Shown: in pieces, positions 8,516 to 17,371 of the stretch
Numbering within the stretch: the stretch's first letter is position 1
Layout: each line of letters begins with the position of its first letter
From: JBGQOG01 sp052113705
GTDB taxonomy: Bacteria; Pseudomonadota; Alphaproteobacteria; Rhodobacterales; Rhodobacteraceae
Assembly: GCF_052113705.1 (NCBI RefSeq)
Contig: NZ_JBGQOG010000003.1
Span: 310,001 to 374,000 of the forward strand
Direction: 5' to 3'
Length of the DNA: 64,000 bases
Position numbers and translations under genes: made by a program
The notes under the pieces: model-generated
Databases searched by the model: none
Told to the model about the DNA's origin: nothing
The model's input: only the letters and a program-made list of their open reading frames with translations

Positions 8516-9744
8516 GGTGCAACCCCGCTCGCCGCGTCGTTTGCGGGCGCGGCCTGTTTGGCAATCCCCGCCGCACAGAGCGCATCAATCTCCGCGGTGG
8601 TCATGCCCAGCCCCTGCAGAACCTCATAGGTTTGGGCGCCCACGGCCTGAGGGGCGCAGGACAGGCCGGTCTCGGCCCCCGACAGGCGAAAGGCCGAGGT
8701 GACCACGCGCAGCCCGTCGACATGCCCGGCCGGATCCTCCAGTTGCTTGACCTGTTCACGCGCCTGCATCTGCGGATCGGCCATCGCTTCGCCCATCCGC
8801 CGCACGCGCGCGGCGGGGATCCGGCGCTCGTTGAGAAAGGTCTCCCAGAAGGCCGCCGGCATCGTGTTGATCATCCCGGCCAGGACCGTCTGCTCACGGG
8901 TAAAGTCATCCAGCCGTTCGAGATTGGTTTTCTTCACCAGATCCTCGCGCCCCAAGGCAATCCACAGCCGCTTTTGCTGGCGCAGGTTTGAGGCGGCGAT
9001 CATCAGGTCGGCATCCGACGCGCGGTACATGCCCAGCGTGGCAAAGGCATACTGGTTGCCCTTGGCCTTGGGGTGCTTGCCGGACCACATGTAATCCGTC
9101 GCATGCGAGGTCAGCAATGTCATCGCAACCTCCAGCATGGAAACGTCGATATGCTGGCCACGGCCGGTCTGGTTGCGGTGAACCAGCGCCGCACTGATGG
9201 CAAAGGCGGCGGTCATGCCGGTGGCATAATCCACCGCCGGTGCGCCCGATTTCAGCGGCCGGTCGTCGCCATGCCCCGTCAGATCCATGATGCCGGAAAA
9301 TGCCTGAATGACATTGTCGTATCCGGTCTGCTCGCGCCGTGGCCCGCTGGCGCCAAAGGCGGAAATCGAACAATAGATCAGCTTGGGGTTCAGCCGCGCC
9401 AAAGCCTCATGGCCCAGGCCCAGCGCCTCGAAAGCACCCGGGCGGTAGTTTTCCACAAAGACATCTGCGGTGGCGAGCAGCCGGCACAGCGCATCGCGCC
9501 CTGCACCGGTTTTCAGATCGAGCGCAATCGCCTTTTTGCCAGCACCTTGCGACAGAAACGCAGTGCCCATCGCCGCTTTGACCATATCGCGGTCCGACCC
9601 CTGAAAACGTGCCTGATCCGGATCCTGTGGCGATTCCACCTTGATCACTTCGGCGCCCAGCAGCGCCATCTGATAGCTCGCGAAGGGTCCGGCAAGGACA
9701 TGCGTCGTATCGACGACACGCAATCCGGAAAAAGGTCCGCTCAT
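8512..9744 (-). CDS. class III CoA-transferase (CaiB/BaiF family)
   Basis: A 410-residue CoA-transferase. The N-terminus LRVVDTTHVLAGPFASYQMALLGAEV is typical of the family, and Asp172 in GAPAVDYATG is the expected acyl-anhydride nucleophile. It moves CoA between an acyl-CoA donor and a free acid. It is collinear with the CoA-transferase at 21736: both have the nucleophile at residue 172 and share the string IQAFSG after GYDN, so these are close paralogues. It lies between tctC and the MmgE/PrpD gene, so it probably activates the acid brought in by the TTT transporter. Confidence 0.9.
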   Translation of the reverse strand: MSGPFSGLRVVDTTHVLAGPFASYQMALLGAEVIKVESPQDPDQARFQGSDRDMVKAAMGTAFLSQGAGKKAIALDLKTGAGRDALCRLLATADVFVENYRPGAFEALGLGHEALARLNPKLIYCSISAFGASGPRREQTGYDNVIQAFSGIMDLTGHGDDRPLKSGAPAVDYATGMTAAFAISAALVHRNQTGRGQHIDVSMLEVAMTLLTSHATDYMWSGKHPKAKGNQYAFATLGMYRASDADLMIAASNLRQQKRLWIALGREDLVKKTNLERLDDFTREQTVLAGMINTMPAAFWETFLNERRIPAARVRRMGEAMADPQMQAREQVKQLEDPAGHVDGLRVVTSAFRLSGAETGLSCAPQAVGAQTYEVLQGLGMTTAEIDALCAAGIAKQAAPANDAASGVAP

Positions 9745-9775
9745 GGCCCGCTCCTTAAATTCTGAAACCTGCGTC

Positions 9776-9803
9776 GCTCCCCGCGCCGATGCGGGCGGGG
9801 AGC
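9776..9803 (-). terminator. intercistronic hairpin downstream of tctC
   Basis: A perfect 9-bp stem, GCTCCCCGC (9776-9784) with GCGGGGAGC (9795-9803), just after the tctC stop. There is no T-run on the minus strand, so partial termination or protection of the abundant binding-protein mRNA is more likely than full termination. Confidence 0.45.
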
Positions 9804-9809
9804 ACGCGA

Positions 9810-10805
9810 TCAGTTGCTGGTCAGCCCGGCATCCGTCAGCTGCTTTTCGGCAACGACAAGCAGGTCCTTCACAAACTGCGTGTATTCTTTCGGGCCGTAG
9901 TCACTGTCTTCAACGCCGGAAGCACGGGCGTATTGCTGATAGCTTTCCGTCGCCATTGCCTTGTGGATCGCATCCGCGATCTGCTGTTGCAGCTCCATCG
10001 GCATGCCCTTGGGGCCAAAGACACCGCGCGCTTGAATCCAATTGGTGTCGACGTCAAAACCCTGCTCGGCAAAGGTCTGCATCTCGGGCAGGCTCGACAA
10101 CCGCTTGGTGCCCAGAACGCCCAGACCCTTCAGGCGGTCGGCCTCAAAGAACGACAAGACGGGCCCGAGGTTCGAGACACCCACGTCCACATGGCCACCA
10201 AGGACCGCGGCGATGATGTCGGGGGTGGATTCAAACGCCACCCAGTTGAATTTCACCCCCGAGGCCTGCTCCAGCATCGTCATCCCGATGTTTTGCATCG
10301 AACCCACCGGCCCAAAGCCACCAACATTGACCTCGCCACCCTTTTCTTTCGCGAGAGCGACCAGATCCTTCATGCTGCTGATCGGCGACTCCTTGGCCGC
10401 GAAGAACATGATCGGATCTTCCTGCGACAGCGCGATCCAGTCGAAATCATCCGGCGAGAAGGTGCCCTTGAGATTGGTGAGCATCGAGGTGAGATGCGTC
10501 ACCGTATTCACGCCCAGCGTCAGCCCGTCGGGCTTGGCCGCGCGCACCTTGGCCATCTGTGCGGCACCGCCGCCGCCGGGGGTGTTCACGATGACGATGG
10601 TCTGGCCGATGATCGGCTCCAGCTCTTTCGCGAGCGTGCGCGCATAGACGTCAACGCCGCCCCCCGGCTTGGTGTGCAGCACGATATTGACCGGGCCTTC
10701 CGGCTTCCAGCTTTCCTGCGCCGCCGCTGAAGACACCAGGCCAACCGCCAGCATGGCGGCCCCTGCAACGCCGAAAACGGCATGTCTGAACGTCGTGATT
10801 TTCAT
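9810..10805 (-). CDS. tctC: tripartite tricarboxylate transporter substrate-binding protein (Bug/TctC)
   Basis: A 331-residue periplasmic binding protein with a cleavable signal peptide (charged start, hydrophobic core AVFGVAGAAMLAVGLVSS, cleavage near AAAQE). The mature start SWKPEGPVNIVLHTKPGGGVDVYAR has the Bug-family glycine-rich ligand loop, and VNTPGGGGA follows. Bug proteins bind carboxylates such as citrate, terephthalate or nicotinate. The start at 10805 follows AGGGAGGAA; an ATG at 10862 has no ribosome site. It is separated from tctA by 152 bp that holds its own motif (10885-10908), so it may also have a separate promoter. Confidence 0.92.
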   Translation of the reverse strand: MKITTFRHAVFGVAGAAMLAVGLVSSAAAQESWKPEGPVNIVLHTKPGGGVDVYARTLAKELEPIIGQTIVIVNTPGGGGAAQMAKVRAAKPDGLTLGVNTVTHLTSMLTNLKGTFSPDDFDWIALSQEDPIMFFAAKESPISSMKDLVALAKEKGGEVNVGGFGPVGSMQNIGMTMLEQASGVKFNWVAFESTPDIIAAVLGGHVDVGVSNLGPVLSFFEADRLKGLGVLGTKRLSSLPEMQTFAEQGFDVDTNWIQARGVFGPKGMPMELQQQIADAIHKAMATESYQQYARASGVEDSDYGPKEYTQFVKDLLVVAEKQLTDAGLTSN

Positions 10806-10884
10806 TCTTGGTTCCTCCCTTGGTCGTGCTGCGGAGCACTGCATTTTCGCCCGCTCCGCCAATTTCGACGTTCCGCCTCCCGGC

Positions 10885-10908
10885 GTGAACTGAGTATTGG
10901 TCAGTCAA
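10885..10908 (-). promoter_or_regulatory. candidate LysR-type operator upstream of tctC
   Basis: The sequence GTGAACTGAGTATTGGTCAG begins at 10885. Its core, ACTGA-N7-TCAGT (10889-10905), is a perfect interrupted palindrome with T-N11-A spacing, as LysR proteins use. Almost the same 20 bases recur upstream of tctB at 13055. I infer a shared operator of one of the two GcvA-like LysR proteins. Confidence 0.55.
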
Positions 10909-10957
10909 TCGAGACGTTTTCTTGGGTCTGAAAGTTCTGGCGTGTGAAAGGGCCAGG

Positions 10958-12454
10958 TTACACAGCCCGGGCCAGCGCGCGCCGCCGCCGCCATGCGCCG
11001 AGCCCCGGCAGGACAAAAGCCAGCACGGCCACCAACAACAGCACGAGGGTCAGGGGCGATGTGTAGAAAATATCCCAGTCGCCCTGATTGGAGATCAGCG
11101 CCCGGCGGAAGTTCACTTCCATCAACTGTCCCAGCACCATGGCGAGGATGATCGGCGCCAGCGGAATGCCCACCTTGCGCAACAAATATCCCGCGATGCC
11201 GCAGACGGCCATCACATGCACCGGGAACATCGTGGTTTCCGACGCATAGGCCCCGACAAAGCAGATCCCGGCAACGATGGCGGCAATCGCCGGGCGAGGG
11301 ATATTGGCCACCTGCGCCCAGACACGCGCCCCGGCCAGACCAATGAAGATCATCACCGGAATGCCGATAAAGAGTGAGGCAAAAACCGTATACGGGATCT
11401 CGGGTGTGCGGGTGAACAGCAGCGGTCCGGGCTGGATCCCCTGCACCATCAGCGCGCCGATCATCACCGCCGTGGTGGCCGATCCGGGAATGCCCAGCGC
11501 CAGCAGAGGTGCCATTGCCCCGGCAACCGCGGCATTGTTCGACGATTCCGACGAGGCAACCCCCTCCAGCGCGCCTTTGCCGAACATTTCCGGGCGTTTC
11601 GAGAAATGCTTGGAGACCGCATAAGAGACGAAAGAGGCGATCGAGGCCCCGGCGCCGGGAATGACGCCAATCACATAGCCCAGCAGCGAGCTGCGCAGCA
11701 CCACCACTTTCAGGCCCTTCATCGCGTGATAGGGGATCGTGGTCAGCCCGCCGACTTTCGCGCTTTTGACTTTCTCCGACGCGCCGTCTTCGATCATGAA
11801 CAGCACCTCGGACAGGGCATAGAGCCCCAGCAAAACCGGCACCAGCGGCAGACCCTCAAACAACTCGTAATTGCCGCCGGTAAAGCGCGGTACGCCGACC
11901 TGAACATCGAGGCCAATGGTGGCCATCGCAAGGCCGATGCCCATCGCCACCATGCCTTTGAGCGGCGAGCCGTCGGAAAGACCGGCGACGAGGCTGAGCC
12001 CGACCAGCGCCAATGCGAAATACTCGCCCGCGCCAAAGTTCAGCGCGAATTCCGAGAGCGGCACCGCGGTCAGGATCAGCAGGCAGGTCGAGATGAAGAT
12101 GCCCACGCCCGACGACAGGATCGAGACGGTCAGCGCCTCGCCTGCCCGGCCCTGCTGGGTCAGCGGATAGCCATCCCAGGCCGTGGCCACCGCCGCCGCC
12201 GTCCCGGGAGAGTTGATCAGCACCGCGGTGATCGCGCCGCCATATTCGGCGGCGGCATAGAGCGCGACGAGACCCACGATGGAAACCACCGGCTCCATCC
12301 CATAGGTGAAGGGGATCAGCAGCGCGACGCCAAGGCTGGGCCCAAGCCCGGGAATGGCGCCGATCAGATAGCCGACGAGCGCCCCGAAGACCAGGGCAGC
12401 CCAGACCATCGGGTCGGCGAATGCAGAGAAACCAAGGGCGAGATTGTCAAGCAT
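10958..12454 (-). CDS. tctA: tripartite tricarboxylate transporter large permease TctA
   Basis: A 498-residue inner-membrane protein with about a dozen hydrophobic segments. The N-terminal GALVGYLIGAIPGLGPS and the internal repeat GYVIGVIPGAGASIASFVSY are the two glycine/proline-rich signature loops of TctA, thought to line the transport path. Length is normal. With TctB and TctC it forms a secondary uptake system for a carboxylate. The start at 12454 follows GAGGAAA, 12 bp after the tctB stop. Confidence 0.95.
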   Translation of the reverse strand: MLDNLALGFSAFADPMVWAALVFGALVGYLIGAIPGLGPSLGVALLIPFTYGMEPVVSIVGLVALYAAAEYGGAITAVLINSPGTAAAVATAWDGYPLTQQGRAGEALTVSILSSGVGIFISTCLLILTAVPLSEFALNFGAGEYFALALVGLSLVAGLSDGSPLKGMVAMGIGLAMATIGLDVQVGVPRFTGGNYELFEGLPLVPVLLGLYALSEVLFMIEDGASEKVKSAKVGGLTTIPYHAMKGLKVVVLRSSLLGYVIGVIPGAGASIASFVSYAVSKHFSKRPEMFGKGALEGVASSESSNNAAVAGAMAPLLALGIPGSATTAVMIGALMVQGIQPGPLLFTRTPEIPYTVFASLFIGIPVMIFIGLAGARVWAQVANIPRPAIAAIVAGICFVGAYASETTMFPVHVMAVCGIAGYLLRKVGIPLAPIILAMVLGQLMEVNFRRALISNQGDWDIFYTSPLTLVLLLVAVLAFVLPGLGAWRRRRALARAV

Positions 12455-12466
12455 GGCAGGGTTTCC

Positions 12467-12970
12467 TCACGGCAGGTTGACTTGCAGCGCCAGAACGAAG
12501 ACGCCGTAGATGAAAGCAGCCAAGGCGAGCGGAACCCCGGCCAGATGCGCGATGCGGCGCTCGCCACAGGCGATCATGATGCCGACCGACAGGGCCAGAA
12601 CCGTGGGCAATGCGCCGAGGGCCTCGAGGTAAATCGACTGCAGGGTCAGCAGGACCATGGTCAGCGCCACCCAGAGCGGCCGCCGGATCGACACCCATTC
12701 CACCGGAGCTTTGTCGGTCAGCCGGATCACAGCGCTGAGTGCGACAGCGCCCAGCGCCAGAAGCGCGGCAATCGCCAGCATATAGGGGAAGCCACCCGGC
12801 CCCGGATCGATCTTGTTCATCGGGGGCGGCAGCGCGCGCGCGCTCTGCAGATAGGACCAGAACACCGCGACAAGCATGGCGCAGGCAAACAGATCGATCA
12901 CAGGCAAAGCGCCGCGCAGAACATCCGGTCTGCACCGCCAGCCCCTGGTCTGGCTCAAGTCATAGGTCAT
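12467..12970 (-). CDS. tctB: tripartite tricarboxylate transporter small permease TctB
   Basis: 167 residues with four hydrophobic segments (about 22-42, 62-84, 98-118 and 124-165), the size and layout of the TctB subunit. The segment DPGPGGFPYMLAIAALLALG is typical of the family. It is the first gene of the tctBAC unit and of the long minus-strand run that follows. A candidate operator lies about 85-110 bp upstream, at 13055-13078. Confidence 0.88.
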   Translation of the reverse strand: MTYDLSQTRGWRCRPDVLRGALPVIDLFACAMLVAVFWSYLQSARALPPPMNKIDPGPGGFPYMLAIAALLALGAVALSAVIRLTDKAPVEWVSIRRPLWVALTMVLLTLQSIYLEALGALPTVLALSVGIMIACGERRIAHLAGVPLALAAFIYGVFVLALQVNLP

Positions 12971-13054
12971 CCGATCCTCCCAAATCTGTACCCGACGGTG
13001 ACGTCGCCTACAGGCCTCTCTCCACCATCGTTCAGACCGGAGCGGGCGGGAAAG

Positions 13055-13078
13055 GTGAACTGAGTTTTGGTTAGTCCA
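13055..13078 (-). promoter_or_regulatory. candidate LysR-type operator upstream of tctB
   Basis: GTGAACTGAGTTTTGGTTAG begins at 13055. Its core, ACTGA-N7-TTAGT (13059-13075), differs from the tctC copy (10889-10905) at only two positions. Position ahead of the first gene of the run and near-identity to the second copy support a real operator. Confidence 0.55.
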
Positions 13079-13138
13079 GAGCGACCCATCGCTTTGGGCG
13101 AAAAATTATCGTTTTTAGTCAAAGCGATAATGACCGGA

Positions 13139-13430
13139 TCAGGGTCGATTGCGGGAAAGTTCCGGGGCTTTTCCTGCTTTGGCAAGCAGCCACTCCGTTA
13201 ACTTTCGCCTCTTGGTGCTGACCGACAGCGCCGTGGGCCAGATGATGTGAGCGGCCTGACCGATGGGAAGGGGCCGGACCAAGGGGGCCATCCGTCGATT
13301 CGCGGTCCTTTCATCTGCCAGCACATCAATCTGCCCTATCGCCCGTCCAAAGCCCTGACGGGTGGCGCGATCGGTCGAGAGCGCGCTGTCAGAACCGACG
13401 TCCTGCCAAAGGCTGATGCGGATCCCCTGA
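13139..13430 (-). pseudogene. degraded C-terminal fragment of a LysR-type regulator
   Basis: The last 95 or so codons before the stop at 13139 read like the end of a GcvA-type LysR effector domain: QGFGRAIGQIDVLADE, then PLVRPLPIGQAAHIIWP and KLTEWLLAKAG. In intact GcvA-like proteins these align with the 'GxGVALGRSxLVADELAxGRLVRPF ... YWLVxP ... KxxAFRDWLLAEAG' ending. No helix-turn-helix precedes it; the upstream DNA to 13827 carries no continuous matching frame. I infer a decayed LysR gene. Between 13430 and 13827 I see no other supportable feature. Confidence 0.45.
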
Positions 13431-13827
13431 TGCTCTGCCCCGGCGCCCCGGGGCATGGGCAGTGGCGCGCCTGCGGCCGCTCCCCCTTTTCCCATCCGCC
13501 GGTGCCGCCAGCGGGGTCGGTGCGGGCCGCATTGCCGGGCGAACAATCCCATCCCCCCGCGCGCCCGACAGTCTGTGCGCCCGAGGCGCGGGCCAGGGCC
13601 ATCGCCAATCCGGCCTCGCAACAAAGCGGGGTATTTTGCCGCCCATGAAGCGCTGCAGATCATGGGCGGGGCGGGCTGTTTCAGCACAAAGCCCGGCGCA
13701 ATAGTATCTGCGCCGCAGCCGGGGCTGGATGAATGCGGGACGACTCGGTCGGGATCCGGCAGAACCTTGTCGCCGCGGGCATCGTTGCGCGCCGTTGCCC
13801 GCAACATCCGCCGCAAACCATCTGAGG

Positions 13828-15789
13828 TCAGGTCTCGGCCCGGCTGCGGCCCATGAACATCGGCCCGCCCCGATGCCGCGGAAAGCCATAGCCGGTGACC
13901 ATGACCACATCGATGTCATCGGCGCTTTGCGCAATCCCCTCTTCCAGGATCGCCTGCCCCTCGGATTGCATGATCGCCAGAATGCGGCTCATGATCTCTT
14001 CGGCGGTAAAGCGGTGACGGCTGCGGCCGGCCCTGGCGCTTTCTTCCTCGATGATCTGCTGCACTTGCGGGTCAGGCTGCGCGGTGCCGCTGGCGTAATC
14101 GTACCAGCCCTTGCCCGTCTTGCGCCCCAGACGCCCGGCTTCGCAAAGACGGTCGGCGATATGGGCATAACGCTCGGTCGCGGGGCGGCTGGCGGCGCGG
14201 GCCTTGCGCTGCGCCCAGGCGATGTCGAGGCCGCTCATGTCCTGCGTCGCATAGATGCCCATGGCAAAGCCAAAGCCCTCCATCGCCGCATCGATCTCTT
14301 GCGGCAGGGCGCCCTCTTCCAGCATGAATTCGCAATCGCGCCGATAGGCGGCCATGATCCGGTTGCCGATAAAGCCGTCGCAGACCCCCGCGACCACCGC
14401 AACCTTGCGCAAGAGTTTCGCCAGCGCCGCCCCGGTGGCCAGCGCCCGTGCCCCCGTCGCATCGGCGCGCACCACCTCCAGCAGTTTCATCACATGCGCG
14501 GGCGAGAAGAAATGCAGCCCCAGAATCCGCGACGGATCGCGGGTGGTGGCGGCCAGCACATTCACATCGAGATAAGAGGTGTTGGTGGCCAGCACCGCCT
14601 CGGCGGGCATCACTGCATCCAGTTTCGAAAAGACCTCGCGCTTGACGCCCATCTCTTCAAAGACCGCTTCGATCACCAGCGGACAGCGCGCAAGATCCAC
14701 GTAATCCGACCCGACGGTCAGCCGCCCCCGGGCCGCATCGGCAGCCGGTTGCGAGATGACTCCCCGGGCCTGGCTGGCCATGATGGTGTCGGCCACGCGC
14801 TGCGCGGCGGCGGTGGCGGCGGGCGCGTCCCGCTCGACCAGATGCACGCGCGACCCGGCCAGCAGGATCGCCGTGGCAATCCCCGCCCCCATCGTGCCGC
14901 CGCCGATCACCCCCACCTGCGCGAGGTCGGCGGGGTCGGCCTGTGCCCGGCGCAGGGCTTCGCCCGCCCGGCGCTCGGCAAAGAAAATGTTGCGCAGGGC
15001 CGCCGCCTCCGGCGAGGCCGACAGCCGCAAGAACCGCGCGCGCTCCGCGGCCAGCGCCTCTGCGGCGGGCAGAGCCGCCGTGTCGCACAGGGCGGCCAGC
15101 GCCTCCAGCGGTGCCGCGGCCCCCCGCCCGCGCTTGCGCAGACGCGCCTCCCAGGCCGCCCAGTCCACCGGCTCCCCCGCCACGAGATCGCGCGCGCGGG
15201 CGGGCACAGGCGCGCCCTGCCCGGCCAGTTCCAGCGCAAAGGCCTCGGCCTCGGCGATGAGATCGCCGTGGCTGATCCGGTCGATCAGGCCGATGCGTTG
15301 CGCGGTGGCGGCATCGACGGGCTTGCCCCCGGTCACCAGCGGCACCGCCTCGGCCATCGGCACAAGGCGCGGCAAGCGCACCGTGCCGCCCGCCCCCGGG
15401 ATGATCCCCAGCGTGACCTCGGGCAGGCCGAGCCTGGCCGCCGCCGTCGCGATCCGGCCATGACAGGCCATCGCCAGCTCAAGCCCGCCGCCCAGTGCCG
15501 TGCCATGCACCGCCGCAACCCACGGCAGCCGCCACCCCTCGATGGCGGCCAGAACATCGGGCAGACAGGGGTCAACCGGGGTCTTGCCCAGCTCACGGAT
15601 GTCCGCCCCCGCGACGAAGCTGCGCCCGGCGCAGGTCAGAACCACCGCCCGCACCCCCTCAGCCCCGGCCAGCGCGTGGCAGGCGGCCAACAGCCCCGCG
15701 CGCACCTCCTGACCAAGCGCGTTGACGGGCGGGTTGTCGATGGTCACCCGCGCCAGCGGCCCCAGAATATCAACGGTCACGGTGGTCAT
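13828..15789 (-). CDS. bifunctional enoyl-CoA hydratase / 3-hydroxyacyl-CoA dehydrogenase
   Basis: A 653-residue fusion of the FadJ/peroxisomal multifunctional type. The N-terminal crotonase domain has the oxyanion loops AGADI (60-64) and GTALGGGLELA, with both acids Glu104 and Glu124 (LPEVTLGIIPGAGGT). The NAD-binding motif GVIGGGTMGAGIA spans 293-305; the dehydrogenase has His426 in LGLHFFSPAHVMKLLE and Glu438. Both active sites look intact. It carries out two steps of fatty- or aromatic-acid beta-oxidation. The start at 15789 follows a strong AGGAGG. No thiolase gene is next to it; the one at 2957 could complete the spiral. Confidence 0.92.
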   Translation of the reverse strand: MTTVTVDILGPLARVTIDNPPVNALGQEVRAGLLAACHALAGAEGVRAVVLTCAGRSFVAGADIRELGKTPVDPCLPDVLAAIEGWRLPWVAAVHGTALGGGLELAMACHGRIATAAARLGLPEVTLGIIPGAGGTVRLPRLVPMAEAVPLVTGGKPVDAATAQRIGLIDRISHGDLIAEAEAFALELAGQGAPVPARARDLVAGEPVDWAAWEARLRKRGRGAAAPLEALAALCDTAALPAAEALAAERARFLRLSASPEAAALRNIFFAERRAGEALRRAQADPADLAQVGVIGGGTMGAGIATAILLAGSRVHLVERDAPAATAAAQRVADTIMASQARGVISQPAADAARGRLTVGSDYVDLARCPLVIEAVFEEMGVKREVFSKLDAVMPAEAVLATNTSYLDVNVLAATTRDPSRILGLHFFSPAHVMKLLEVVRADATGARALATGAALAKLLRKVAVVAGVCDGFIGNRIMAAYRRDCEFMLEEGALPQEIDAAMEGFGFAMGIYATQDMSGLDIAWAQRKARAASRPATERYAHIADRLCEAGRLGRKTGKGWYDYASGTAQPDPQVQQIIEEESARAGRSRHRFTAEEIMSRILAIMQSEGQAILEEGIAQSADDIDVVMVTGYGFPRHRGGPMFMGRSRAET

Positions 15790-15877
15790 GGCATTCCTCC
15801 TCGCAATGCGGGGCCTGGCGGTCAGTCGGCCCCTCGGTGCAGCAGGTATAGGTGCCGCTGGGTTATGCGTAATCAAA

Positions 15878-15894
15878 CTAAAGGTTGGGTTTAG
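15878..15894 (-). promoter_or_regulatory. interrupted palindrome upstream of the hydratase/dehydrogenase gene
   Basis: CTAAA-N7-TTTAG at 15878-15894 has the same arm length and spacing as the LysR-type sites at 10889 and 13059, with different arm bases. It lies 89 bp upstream of the start codon. The rest of 15790-16383 holds no gene I can support. Confidence 0.3.
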
Positions 15895-16383
15895 CCCAGC
15901 CCTGACTTGGGTATGATGGCCTCTCGGGGGGGCGCCGGGCGGCACATATCCCCCGGGGGAGGGAACCATGAACAGCCAGAACCAGCCATTGCCCCGCCGC
16001 CCTTGCAGCGACTGCCGCTGATGCGGCAGCGCGCTTCATCCCCGCCGAACATTCCCGCCCGTCGCCCGGTCGCAAGGCCTGCTGCCGCCACGCCAGGACA
16101 TGCGGTTTGCGGCGGCGTGCGACTGCGCCGGAGCGGTCGTGCCGCAGCCTGCCCAGCCGCCCGCAGGTCGGACCGGCAGAGGGCGGCAAGCCCCGTGAAG
16201 GACACGGTCTTTAACCCGCCCGTAAAGGCCGTGAACGGGGCCACGCCCGGTGCCGCTCTGATCACAATGGGCCTTGCCGACGGGGCCCGCGGACCTGACA
16301 ACGTGACACCACACAATTACATTCTTGTTGCCCCAGCCACGCCCGGGCAGCCCATCCCCGTTATTGATGAGGCCCATTGAACC

Positions 16384-17163
16384 ATGCTCCAACTCGCGTA
16401 TTTTGCCGATCCCGAGAGCGATTTGCCGCCGCTGCTGCTCGTGCATGGCATTCTGGTCAGCCACCGCACCTGGGACCCCAATGTCGCGCTGTCCGCGCAA
16501 TTCAGGCGCATCTGCGTCGACCTGCCGGGGCATGGTGCCAGCCCGGCCGCCGTCACCGCCGCCGAGGCGCATCCGGATGTGCTGATACAGGCGTTGGATC
16601 GGGTGCGTACCCGGCTGAACATTCCGCGCTGGCATGTTTGCGGCCAAAGCTTTGGGGCGGCGCTGGCCTTGCGCTACGCGCTGTCCATGCCCGGGCACTG
16701 TGCCACCGTGACGATCACCAACGCCAATGCCGCCTTGCGTGCGCAGTGGACCGAAGAGGCCGAACGGGCCAACAGCGCGCAGGTGGCGCAGATCCGCAGC
16801 GAGGGGCACGCCGCAATCCGCCAGATGATCTATCATCCGGCAAAAGCACGCCATTTTGCGCCCGACATTCGCGAAATCCTGAGCGCCGAAGCCGAGAGGA
16901 CCGATCCGGAGAGCATCGCGCTTTTGCTGCAAGAAGCCATCCCGCGCCTCTCGGTGCAGGCGCGCCTTGCCGAACTTGCCTGTCCGGCGCTGCTGGTGAA
17001 TGGTCTGCGCGAGCGCCGCTTTCAGGCCGCCCGCGCCTGGTTGGCCGCCACACATCCGGCCTTCCGGATCGTCGATCTGCCGGGAGGGCATTCGATCAAT
17101 GTGGAATGCCCGCAGGGTTTCAATGCAGCACTCTCGGGCTTTGCAGCCGAGCATCCGCTGTAA
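16384..17163 (+). CDS. alpha/beta-fold hydrolase
   Basis: A 259-residue hydrolase. The oxyanion segment is LLLVHGILVSHRTWDP (about 18-33), the nucleophile elbow is GQSFGAALALRYA (serine near 89) and the catalytic histidine is in PGGHSINVECP near the C-terminus. The closest general type is the 3-oxoadipate enol-lactonase/haloperoxidase group; the substrate cannot be named. It lies alone on the plus strand, divergent from the hydratase/dehydrogenase gene and about 210 bp ahead of the AbrB permease gene. Confidence 0.8.
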   Translation: MLQLAYFADPESDLPPLLLVHGILVSHRTWDPNVALSAQFRRICVDLPGHGASPAAVTAAEAHPDVLIQALDRVRTRLNIPRWHVCGQSFGAALALRYALSMPGHCATVTITNANAALRAQWTEEAERANSAQVAQIRSEGHAAIRQMIYHPAKARHFAPDIREILSAEAERTDPESIALLLQEAIPRLSVQARLAELACPALLVNGLRERRFQAARAWLAATHPAFRIVDLPGGHSINVECPQGFNAALSGFAAEHPL

Positions 17164-17371
17164 AGCCCGACATCTCCCCCGGCAGGCGCCAGCAAAAGCT
17201 GCTCTCCGGCACCGACGCGACAAGGCCATGATCTGAAACATGTTTTATTCACATCACCACACGACCGTCGCCCGAAGGGCGTTGCCATCTCTGCCGGTTG
17301 GTCTGGCGCCAAGTCATGTCCGGGGTGCTGGCGCCCTGGCGGCGGTGCCCATCGGAATGTGACAGGAAAGG

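Noticed and set aside
13729..15894. 721-codon plus-strand frame opposite the hydratase/dehydrogenase gene
   Set aside because: The minus strand has intact motifs of both enzymes and a strong ribosome site; the plus frame is a shadow.
16036..17241. 401-codon minus-strand frame near the alpha/beta hydrolase gene
   Set aside because: No family pattern, and the plus-strand hydrolase has all its motifs.
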